Shown piece after piece: positions 49,198-55,831 of a stretch of 55,831 bases of DNA (position 1 is the first letter of the stretch; each line of letters starts with the position of its first letter). This stretch comes from Flammeovirgaceae bacterium BBD 1991-12 (lineage in GTDB: Bacteria; Bacteroidota; Bacteroidia; Cytophagales; Cyclobacteriaceae): NCBI GenBank assembly GCA_001657315.1, contig LYSV01000113.1, forward strand, positions 1-55,831, in the 5' to 3' direction. Below the pieces are notes generated by a model, which was not told the origin of the DNA, searched no databases, and was given only the letters and a program-made list of their open reading frames with translations. A program made the translations under genes and the position numbers.

Positions 49198-50589
49198 TCA
49201 TACCTGGACGGTTTTCCAGCGGCCCTGCCTGAATATAAGTATACTCACTACGGCATAGAGCGCTACAGCCACAGCTATGGCCAGAAATATTCCGAGAGGG
49301 CCAAAGTCAAAAGTTCTTGACAATACCCACGCCAGCGGCACCTCGAACATCCAGAAACAGAAGAAATTGATGATCGTGGGCGTACGTGTATCACCTGCTC
49401 CGTTAAAGGACTGGCCGATTACCATGCCATAAGCGAAAAAGACATAACCGCAGCAAATAATACGTAGTGCCAGTGAGCCATACTTTACCACCTCGGTTTC
49501 TGAAGAGAACATCCTCACGAACTCCTCGGCCCAAACACCAAACACAAAGGATATGGCCGCAAGGAAGATCATGTTGTAAAAGGCACACTTCCACACCGAT
49601 TGTTCTGCTCTGAGCGGTTGCTGAGCGCCCAGGTTTTGCCCTACCAGTGTGGCGGCGGCGTTTGCAAGACCCCATGATGGTAAAATGGTGAACATAATGA
49701 TCCTGAAGGCGATGGCATAGCCTGCCAGCACCTCACTGCCGAAGACAGCGCTTATACGTACGAGAAATAACCAGCTCAGGGTACCGATCATGTATTGCCC
49801 TATACCGCCCAGTGATATTCGCACCAGATTGCGGATGACTTCCCATTGCACCTTTACATGATGCCATGCCAGCCGTATGACTGACCTGGCACTGGTCAGC
49901 GTCAGGATCTGGATGACCACGCCGATCCCACGACCAGTATTGGTGGCAATAGCTGCACCGTCCACACCAAAGGCCGGGATCGGTCCAAGACCAAAAATGA
50001 AAATAGGGTCAAGAATAATATTCAGGCCATTGGCTATCCAGAGTACACGCATGGCGATGGACGCATCCCCTGCGCCACGGAATATAGCGTTGATAAGGAA
50101 CAACAGCATAACGGTTATATTACCTCCCAGCATGATTTTGGTATAGCCGTAACCTTCCTCAATAAGTGAAGGCTCTCCGCCCATAAGCCGGAGTATATCC
50201 TTTGCGAAAAGGATCCCTGCTATACTAAAGAATACAGAGACGAATACTGCAATAAATATAGCCTGCATACCTGCCTCGGCTGCTTTATCGGTTTGTTTTT
50301 CGCCTACACGGCGTGCCACTACGGCTGTGGCCGACATACTCAGTCCTATAGCTATGGCGTAGATGATCATGATCACGGATTCAGTGAGTGCCACGGTGGC
50401 GACTGCATTGACACTCACTTTGCCCACAAAAAAGATATCTACTATAGCAAACAATGATTCCATGACCATTTCCAGGATCATGGGTATGGAAAGCATGAAA
50501 ATAGCGCGGTTGATACTACCATTGATGAAGTTTTTTTCTTCACCTCTGACAGCCTTAATAAGATTTTTGAAAAATGTTTTGAAACGCAT
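49198..50589 (-). CDS. MATE-family efflux transporter
   Basis: 463 residues, about twelve membrane spans. The MATE pattern starts 'INGSINRAIFMLSIPMILEM', with 'DIFFVGKVSVNAVATVALTE' and 'GAGDASIAMRVLWIANGLNI', and a second half beginning 'GQYMIGTLSWLFLVRISAVF' and 'NGAGDTRTPTIINFFCFW'. It exports cationic drugs or metabolites in exchange for Na+ or H+; which ion cannot be read here, though the window's sodium pump makes Na+ plausible. It is divergent from the TPR-SpoIIE gene. Confidence 0.95.
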   Translation of the reverse strand: MRFKTFFKNLIKAVRGEEKNFINGSINRAIFMLSIPMILEMVMESLFAIVDIFFVGKVSVNAVATVALTESVIMIIYAIAIGLSMSATAVVARRVGEKQTDKAAEAGMQAIFIAVFVSVFFSIAGILFAKDILRLMGGEPSLIEEGYGYTKIMLGGNITVMLLFLINAIFRGAGDASIAMRVLWIANGLNIILDPIFIFGLGPIPAFGVDGAAIATNTGRGIGVVIQILTLTSARSVIRLAWHHVKVQWEVIRNLVRISLGGIGQYMIGTLSWLFLVRISAVFGSEVLAGYAIAFRIIMFTILPSWGLANAAATLVGQNLGAQQPLRAEQSVWKCAFYNMIFLAAISFVFGVWAEEFVRMFSSETEVVKYGSLALRIICCGYVFFAYGMVIGQSFNGAGDTRTPTIINFFCFWMFEVPLAWVLSRTFDFGPLGIFLAIAVAVALYAVVSILIFRQGRWKTVQV

Positions 50590-50771
50590 CGCTTCGGTTT
50601 TAAAAGTGGAAAAAGATTAGATCTGAAATGAGAAGCTAACCTTCTTAAGGCCAACTTCTTAAAGAAAAACCGACTTAGTGCTCATATGCGATGCCTTATG
50701 ATTCCGATGAATCCGATTTTTAGATTATTTTAGCACAAATAACAAAAATATATTCTTACCAACCAAATAGA

Positions 50772-51590
50772 ATGCAGCTCCTGGCAAGAAAAAGTTGGCT
50801 TACTGGTGCGATGAGCTTGTGGTTCCTTTGTCTGGTTCAGGTATCAGACTCTTACGGACAAGACACCAAACAGGATAGCGTGCTGAGGGTTCTCCAGGCT
50901 ACCTCTTCTGATTCGCTGAAAATAGAGGCTTTGTACGAACTCACACGTCTGTACCGGCATTCTGATGTAGCAAAGGCCATTGATTATGCCAATCAGGGGA
51001 TAGAGCTTGCGAGGAAGACCGGTTATGAGAAACTGGAAGCCGAAACAGCCAACTACCTTGGTATTTTGTACGCTGAGATCGGCGATCTGGAACAGACCCT
51101 TAATTATTTCTATCAGGTACAGGCCTTTTATGAAAAAAGACAGGACTCCCTAAGCCTGTCAAGGGTATACAATAACGTGGGGCTTATTTTAAAGGATCTC
51201 AATAGAGAAAATGAAGCGATCCGTTATTTCAAACGGTCCATAAGGCTAAAAGAGAAGCTGGGAGGTGATACTACGGCGCTGGCCGCTACCTTCAGCAATG
51301 TGGGCCTGCTCTATCATGAACAATTCAAAGACTATAAACAGGCCCACATGTATTACCTGAGGGCGCTCGAAATCGACAGGAAATTCAACAATACACTGGG
51401 CATCTTTATTTCCATGTGCAACATAGGAGAAAACTATTACATGCAGGGAAAGTACGACTCCTCAAAGTATTACTATGAGCAGGCCGCCAACTATCTGAAT
51501 AAAATTGACAATAACTATCTCACAAGGCACATTTCCTCGGAGATTTTGCGCGACTTAATGCCGCGGAGGGCCAGTATGAAAGAGCCATAG
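50772..51590 (+). CDS. TPR sensor half of a split TPR-SpoIIE phosphatase
   Basis: 272 residues. Signal peptide MQLLARKSWLTGAMSLWFLC...SYGQ, then several TPR repeats ('AKAIDYANQGIELARKTGYE', 'LSRVYNNVGLILKDLNRENE', 'AHMYYLRALEIDRKFNNTLG'). The frame loses sense near 51535-51545 (…NYLTRHISSEIL, then DLMPRRASMKEP) and stops. The plus-two frame continues immediately with GDFARLNAAEGQYERAIEKY, another TPR, and leads into the SpoIIE part. A single missing base near 51535-51545 would restore one ~665-residue protein, the usual architecture of Bacteroidota TPR-TM-SpoIIE regulators. Confidence 0.8.
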   Translation: MQLLARKSWLTGAMSLWFLCLVQVSDSYGQDTKQDSVLRVLQATSSDSLKIEALYELTRLYRHSDVAKAIDYANQGIELARKTGYEKLEAETANYLGILYAEIGDLEQTLNYFYQVQAFYEKRQDSLSLSRVYNNVGLILKDLNRENEAIRYFKRSIRLKEKLGGDTTALAATFSNVGLLYHEQFKDYKQAHMYYLRALEIDRKFNNTLGIFISMCNIGENYYMQGKYDSSKYYYEQAANYLNKIDNNYLTRHISSEILRDLMPRRASMKEP

Positions 51591-51640
51591 AAAAGTACAA
51601 TTCGAGCATTGAAAAGGCGAAGCTGAGTGATGCCAGGGTT

Positions 51641-52771
51641 TTGCTCAAGAATAATTACAGGGGTTTGGCTACTGTTTACCGCACATTGGGAGATTTCAAA
51701 AGATCACTGGAATACTATGAGCAGTTTGCTGCTATGCAGGAAGAGATTTACGATACTGAGAAGGCCGAAAAAATGGCAGCCATAGAAAAAAGCCATCAGA
51801 TACATACCAAACAAAATGAAATAGAACTGCTAAGAAAAGAATCTGAAATACTGGACCTCAGGCTGTCAAAGAACAGACTGGTGATCTACTGGCTGGGAGG
51901 TATACTTCTTTTGGTAGGGGCTATCGTAATGCTGCAGTACAGAAAAAACCTTTACAAAAGCCGCACCAATGAGATCCTGCGTGAGCAGAATAACGAGATC
52001 ATTCAGAAAAACAGGGATATTATGGATAGTATCTCATATGCAAGGAATATTCAGAAGGCCATACTCCCGGAGAACGGCAAGCTGAAAAGCATCTTTCGTG
52101 ACGCTTTTGTGTTCATGCAGGCCCGGGATGTGGTAAACGGAGATTTTTACTGGTTTGCGGAAAACGGAGATCAGGTGATCATAGCGGCTGTGGACTGTAC
52201 AGGACACGGTGTTCCTGCAGCTTTTCTGAATGTAATGGGCAACTCACTGCTGAACCAGATCATTCATGAAATGGAAATAACCGGCCCCGGAGAGATCCTG
52301 AAAGAACTGAACAAACGGGTCCTGGCCAGTGTCAGAAACACGGACCTCACCTCAAAATCTGACTCAGGGATGGATGTGGCTGTCTGTTTATATGACAGAA
52401 AGACCCGGAAGCTGACTTTTTCCGGAGCAAAAAGGCCGCTTTATTATTTCTCCGGTGAAAAGCTTCACATTCTGAAAGGCGATTACTATCCTGTAGGGGG
52501 AGGGCTTTATGAAGAAAAAAGGGAATATACGGAGCACGAGGTAACGCTTCAGTCCAACGATGTTCTGTATCTGTTCACCGATGGTATTGTAGATCAGTTT
52601 GGTGGTGAAAAAGACAAAAAATTCATGTACTTCCGGCTCAGGGAATTACTTCATTCACTCGTCGACAGCCCCATGGACAAACAACTTGCACAAATAAAGG
52701 AAAACCTCGAAACCTGGAAGGGCAGAAACGAGCAAACCGACGATATATTAATTATTGGTATCAGGATCTGA
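51641..52771 (+). CDS. SpoIIE-type PP2C phosphatase half of the split protein
   Basis: 376 residues from the first usable start (TTG), but the frame is open back to 51515 and carries TPR sequence there, so the true protein begins at 50772. After a last TPR and a coiled coil come a membrane span (LVIYWLGGILLLVGAIVMLQ), a linker and the SpoIIE/PP2C domain. Its motifs are 'VFMQARDVVNGDFYWFAENG', 'IAAVDCTGHGVPAAFLNVMG', 'SGMDVAVCLYDRKTRKLTFS', 'LYLFTDGIVDQFGG' and 'TDDILIIGIRI', with the metal-binding Asp residues kept. Such phosphatases control anti-sigma-antagonist switches. It overlaps the convergent PAP2 gene by 24 bp. Confidence 0.85.
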   Translation: MLKNNYRGLATVYRTLGDFKRSLEYYEQFAAMQEEIYDTEKAEKMAAIEKSHQIHTKQNEIELLRKESEILDLRLSKNRLVIYWLGGILLLVGAIVMLQYRKNLYKSRTNEILREQNNEIIQKNRDIMDSISYARNIQKAILPENGKLKSIFRDAFVFMQARDVVNGDFYWFAENGDQVIIAAVDCTGHGVPAAFLNVMGNSLLNQIIHEMEITGPGEILKELNKRVLASVRNTDLTSKSDSGMDVAVCLYDRKTRKLTFSGAKRPLYYFSGEKLHILKGDYYPVGGGLYEEKREYTEHEVTLQSNDVLYLFTDGIVDQFGGEKDKKFMYFRLRELLHSLVDSPMDKQLAQIKENLETWKGRNEQTDDILIIGIRI

Positions 52772-53497
52772 CGGTTTTTTCCTTTTACGGTAAAATTCAA
52801 TGGATCTTATGGCTATAATGCAGATCATAAGCCAGAACAGGCCTACTACAAATCCGGCCATTACGTCCGTGGCGTAATGCACTCCCAGATAGACCCGGCT
52901 GATCCCAATAGCCGCAGTAAGACCGGACAACACCCCGGTAAGGATCCATTTCCATCGTTTACTGTTGATATACCTGAAAACAAGGTAGATCAAAAATCCA
53001 TAGAAGGCTACAGCGCTCATAGTATGTCCGCTGGGGAAGCTGTAGGAATAAACCTCTACCAGTCTCTGACCTGCCAGTGGCCTCGGCCTTGCAATAAAAT
53101 ACTTAAGCCCGATATTCAACAGGAAGGCCGTGAGCAGAATAATGGTGGATTGTACCGGGATCTTCCAGTTATGTCCCCTGTAGTACAGCCAAAGTCCTAT
53201 GAACGGTATAAGAATAAAATAGGCAGGAGCGCCACCCATATGTGTGATGAAAGTGACCACCTGGTTGAGTTCCTGCGATCTAAGACTATAGATCACTTCA
53301 AAGGCTGATTCATCGAATTGTCGCAAACCCTGTCCATACAGGTCTTCAAGAATTTTCAGGAAAAATCCCAGCGCTACTGTGCCGATGGCTCCAGCCACCA
53401 CCAGAGACACTATAAACAGAAAGTATTCCCGTTGGTTATTATAAAGCTCCGCCATGAGTCTGGGGAGCGATGGCAGTTTCTTAAGAATGGCTCGCAT
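52748..53497 (-). CDS. PAP2-family membrane phosphatase
   Basis: 249 residues with about six spans. The acid-phosphatase signature is complete: 'KYFIARPRP' (KxxxxxxRP), 'YSFPSGHTM' (PSGH) and 'SRVYLGVHYATDV' (SRxxxxxHxxxD). It dephosphorylates lipid phosphates such as undecaprenyl pyrophosphate or phosphatidate at the outer face of the inner membrane; which substrate cannot be told. ispH follows 59 bp downstream in terms of position but upstream in transcription, both on the minus strand. Confidence 0.93.
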   Translation of the reverse strand: MRAILKKLPSLPRLMAELYNNQREYFLFIVSLVVAGAIGTVALGFFLKILEDLYGQGLRQFDESAFEVIYSLRSQELNQVVTFITHMGGAPAYFILIPFIGLWLYYRGHNWKIPVQSTIILLTAFLLNIGLKYFIARPRPLAGQRLVEVYSYSFPSGHTMSAVAFYGFLIYLVFRYINSKRWKWILTGVLSGLTAAIGISRVYLGVHYATDVMAGFVVGLFWLMICIIAIRSIEFYRKRKKPSDPDTNN

Positions 53498-53556
53498 CCA
53501 GCCTGCAATCTACGGATTTTTTGCGGGCGAAGGAAGATGAAAGAAAGGGGTCATCG

Positions 53557-54783
53557 TCATACCTGAATATCCATTTGATCGAAGAGCTCTTCTACGCTGA
53601 TGGCAGCGGGGAAGTACTCCAGGATCTTCAGCATTACCTCGTCTACCAATGTATCGGGGCATGAGGCTCCGCTGGTCAAAACGATCTTCACTTCTTCTGA
53701 ATCCGGCAGCCAGCCGGAAGACCGGACACTTTCCCCCGATTCATAGTTAAAATGGCGGATCTCCTGCGGTGACAGGATTTCCCTGGCGGAGTTTATAAAA
53801 TATGTGGTGAATTTTTGTTCACATAATTCTACTATGTGAGAGGTGTTGGAGCTGTTGTATCCTCCTACCACTATAGCAAGGTCTGCCTCTTCCTTCAGCA
53901 GCCCGTAGGTGGCGTCCTGATTATCGTTGGTAGCGTAGCACAGGGTGTCCCGGGTGTCAGCAAAATGACCCCTGTAATCCTCCCCATGGATATCCACCAT
54001 CACCTGTTTAATGTGATCTGCGATTTCCTGGGTTTCCGTGGCCAGCATGGTGGTTTGGTTAACCACCCCTACCTTGTTGAGGTGCAGGTCCGGGTCAAAG
54101 CCCTCAGAATATTTACCTTCGAAAATGCGGTAAAACTCCTCTTTAGGCAGCTCCCTGCGGATCACCCGACCCAGCAAATGGGCTTCATCCATATTTTTAA
54201 TGATCAGACTGGGCGCTGCGCTGGCGCTATGTGAAAAAGTAGCCCTCGTCTCTTCATGATTATGCTTGCCATGAATGATGATGGTATGATCCTCCTGGCC
54301 AAGCTTTGCGCTGCGTTTCCACACTTTCTCCACGAAAGGGCAGGTGGTATCATACTGCTGTACCTCTATACCCAGATTTTTCAGTCTATGCTCAATCTCA
54401 AGGGTAGTGCCAAACGCAGGAATGATGACAATATCATCAGGCCGCAGTTCTTCCCAGGGTACAAACTGTGTGCCATCGGTATCCATGATAAACCGGATAC
54501 CCCGGTCCTGAAGATCTTTGTTCACTTCCTGATTGTGGATCATCTGGCTGAGGAGAAATACCCGTTTGTCCGGATTCTCCTCCAGAGCCTTGTAGCTGAT
54601 CTCTATGGCATTTTCCACGCCATAGCAAAAGCCAAAATGTCGGGCTATGTAAAACTTTACCGGCCCGAAATCCAGCTCCGTAGGTGAAAAATCCTTTTTC
54701 CTGGGGTCAAGGATCTTACGTGCTTCTTTAATTCTGCCGGTGATGGAAGACCGGTAGTACTCAGGAATGTCGAACTTTTTGAT
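53557..54783 (-). CDS. ispH: 4-Hydroxy-3-methylbut-2-enyl diphosphate reductase (start codon unclear)
   Basis: The last step of the MEP isoprenoid pathway: reductive conversion of HMBPP to IPP and DMAPP with a [4Fe-4S] cluster. Cluster Cys are in 'ARHFGFCYGVENA', 'YDTTCPFVEK' and 'TSGASCPDTLVDE'. 'IHGKHNHEETRATFSHS' is also conserved. The first ATG/GTG downstream of the in-frame TGA is the GTG at 54618, which would delete the first cluster Cys and about 55 conserved residues (KKFDIPEYYRSSITGRIKEA onward). The upstream frame from ATG 54819 reads MRSFAQNQI, then TGA at 54792-54790, then QIIKKFDIP. I set the start at the ATC at 54783, by analogy with family N-termini; a base error is equally likely. 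Confidence 0.85.
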   Translation of the reverse strand: MKKFDIPEYYRSSITGRIKEARKILDPRKKDFSPTELDFGPVKFYIARHFGFCYGVENAIEISYKALEENPDKRVFLLSQMIHNQEVNKDLQDRGIRFIMDTDGTQFVPWEELRPDDIVIIPAFGTTLEIEHRLKNLGIEVQQYDTTCPFVEKVWKRSAKLGQEDHTIIIHGKHNHEETRATFSHSASAAPSLIIKNMDEAHLLGRVIRRELPKEEFYRIFEGKYSEGFDPDLHLNKVGVVNQTTMLATETQEIADHIKQVMVDIHGEDYRGHFADTRDTLCYATNDNQDATYGLLKEEADLAIVVGGYNSSNTSHIVELCEQKFTTYFINSAREILSPQEIRHFNYESGESVRSSGWLPDSEEVKIVLTSGASCPDTLVDEVMLKILEYFPAAISVEELFDQMDIQV

Positions 54784-54819
54784 GATCTGTCAGATTTGGT
54801 TCTGTGCAAAACTACGCAT

Positions 54820-55548
54820 TCAGTCAATAAACAAATTGTAGTGGTTGTTGGTTTTGTTTATTTTTTGGCCGCGGACAGATCTTTATTTTTTTGATTGGCG
54901 AGATACATTTTCTTCGCATGATATCAAACAAAAATGGGGACTTTTCCTGGTAGAGAAAAATCCCCATTTCATAGGGAATAGCCGAAACTACTCTCTATGT
55001 CAAGTTACAGTTCTCGCAACTTCATCCGATGATCCGTACCGAAATACGGGTTCGGAATCTGAAGCTTCGTGAAAAAGCCTCAAACAACTTTTGCTGACTT
55101 GCGCCAGATTCAAGCTCCCGTAAGCCACCTTCTGCGACTTTAGCCGTTTCAGGTTGTGAACCGAAGCCCCAACCCCTTTAGTAAGCCTCGTGGAATCTCA
55201 CTTAAAAGCAACGAATTGTTCTTAAGTAAGACTGTCTTCCAAGACCCAAATGACCGTGACTCTAGTCATTTCAAGCTATCAGCCTTTCGACCTTAACTCT
55301 TGCATTCGAACCTCACGAATTTTCCAGTACACTTCTGACACTCTTTTGTATCTGTTGCGATTATCTCTCGCTTGATGAATCTAAGATCGGAATAATATCT
55401 TTGTATGCAAACTTTTCGAAGCCCTTGTTTCCCACAACTTTTACACACAAGGAAACTACTGTAAGCAGGTAGTTATAAACACTTTTTTAAAGATAATCAC
55501 AGAGTTATCAACACTCTGGCATCGACTTGTTCAATCATGTATTTAAAA
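54820..55548. other. Hairpin-rich non-coding region
   Basis: About 730 bp with no convincing gene on either strand. Stem-loops include AAATGGGGA/TCCCCATTT (54932-54940/54961-54969), CCGTA/TACGG near 55035, ACTTAA/TTAAGT near 55205, AAATGAC/GTCATTT near 55250, AACTAC/GTAGTT near 55455 and CAGAGT/ACTCTG (55500-55518). It could be a structured RNA, a decayed mobile element or an attachment region. No known RNA family was recognised. Confidence 0.4.
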
Positions 55549-55728
55549 TAACGTGAATTCGGGATAAGGAACATTTAAAAACCCCTCAAAACCATCAAAA
55601 TACGCCTTTGCGAGGCTTTTGGGTAGGTTTAGGGGAAGGAAGCCACGCCTTTTCCAACGTACTGGCTTGCAAAAAAGGTAGTGACGATGGGAGTCTTTTT
55701 CATGGATTGTTATCTCGAATTCACGTTA
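55549..55728. repeat. MITE-like element with 19-bp terminal inverted repeats
   Basis: TAACGTGAATTCGGGATAA (55549-55567) and, inverted, TAACGTGAATTCGAGATAA (55728-55710) match at 18 of 19 positions and face inward. The 142 bp between them code for nothing visible. This size and form fit a miniature inverted-repeat transposable element or a deletion derivative of an insertion sequence. I see no clear target-site duplication. Confidence 0.6.
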
Positions 55729-55831
55729 AAATAAAAAACTGCTATAAAATCCTTGATAGCTATCGGAACGGGGTTGTGCCTAAAATCTGGCTGTTCATAT
55801 TTGCTATTCAAAACGCTGTTTGGCACAGCAT

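Noticed and set aside
54845-55072. Plus-strand ORF of 75 codons after ispH
   Set aside because: Starts at a non-ATG position, runs through strong stem-loops and resembles no protein.
55500-55518. TTATCAACA as a DnaA box marking an origin
   Set aside because: A single imperfect box inside a small hairpin, with no cluster of boxes and no dnaA or dnaN gene nearby.

Overview
The window looks like a chromosomal segment of a Bacteroidota bacterium, most likely a marine or soil member of the Cytophagales. The signs are a PorE-like OmpA protein and a type IX secretion (T9SS) C-terminal sorting domain, a three-subunit Na+-pumping decarboxylase, many lipoproteins and two-component kinases, promoters of the Bacteroidota type (TTTG, 19 bp, TAnnTTTG), and few Shine-Dalgarno sequences. 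GC is moderate, with AT-richer patches near 8.4-10.0 kb, 27.4-30.1 kb and 43.5-44.8 kb. I see no transposase, integrase, phage gene, rRNA or CRISPR array. The only RNA gene I can support is a tRNA-Phe.

Layout. 0-7.4 kb: the 5' end of a Crp/Fnr regulator, small orphan genes, an AraC regulator, an AhpD-like enzyme, a secreted cupredoxin and a large lamin-tail surface protein. 7.6-10.0 kb: a lipoprotein alpha-carbonic anhydrase behind an array of four phased direct repeats, then about 1.4 kb with little coding content. 10.0-13.2 kb: DksA-like protein, scpB, rluB and a 7TM histidine kinase. 13.4-17.6 kb: tRNA-Phe, two Fe-S oxidoreductase subunits, and an NMT1-type binding protein fused to a histidine kinase. 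17.8-23.3 kb: an OmpR/EnvZ-type pair followed by a Big_2-DM13 redox lipoprotein, a beta-barrel protein and a spondin lipoprotein. 23.6-32.5 kb: PorE-like protein, purM-like gene, T9SS cargo, M1 peptidase, thiol peroxidase. 32.6-36.1 kb: oadG-oadA-oadB. 36.2-43.4 kb: a YidD fusion, M14 peptidase, patatin, methyltransferase and RDD protein. 43.4-45.0 kb: an AT-rich two-gene cassette between roughly 130-bp direct repeats. 45-47.2 kb: a five-gene operon (VOC, YciI, two DUF1761, DUF4287/DUF5655). 47.2-55.8 kb: LytS/LytTR pair, MATE transporter, TPR-SpoIIE phosphatase split by a frameshift, PAP2 phosphatase, ispH without a usable start codon, and a 1-kb non-coding end with a MITE-like element.

The strongest candidate for an undescribed system is at 17.8-23.3 kb. 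The response-regulator gene and the spondin gene each carry a tandem GTGATA-N5-GTGATA site exactly 9 bp upstream of a -7-like element, so the kinase/regulator pair probably controls itself, the DM13 lipoprotein, the barrel and the spondin protein as one envelope redox or adhesion regulon. Second candidates are the phased repeat array at the carbonic anhydrase promoter and the repeat-flanked cassette at 43.4-45.0 kb.

Three genes show reading-frame problems (small gene at 43.8 kb, TPR-SpoIIE gene at 51.5 kb, ispH start at 54.8 kb). Each could be a sequencing error or real decay; the sequence alone cannot decide.
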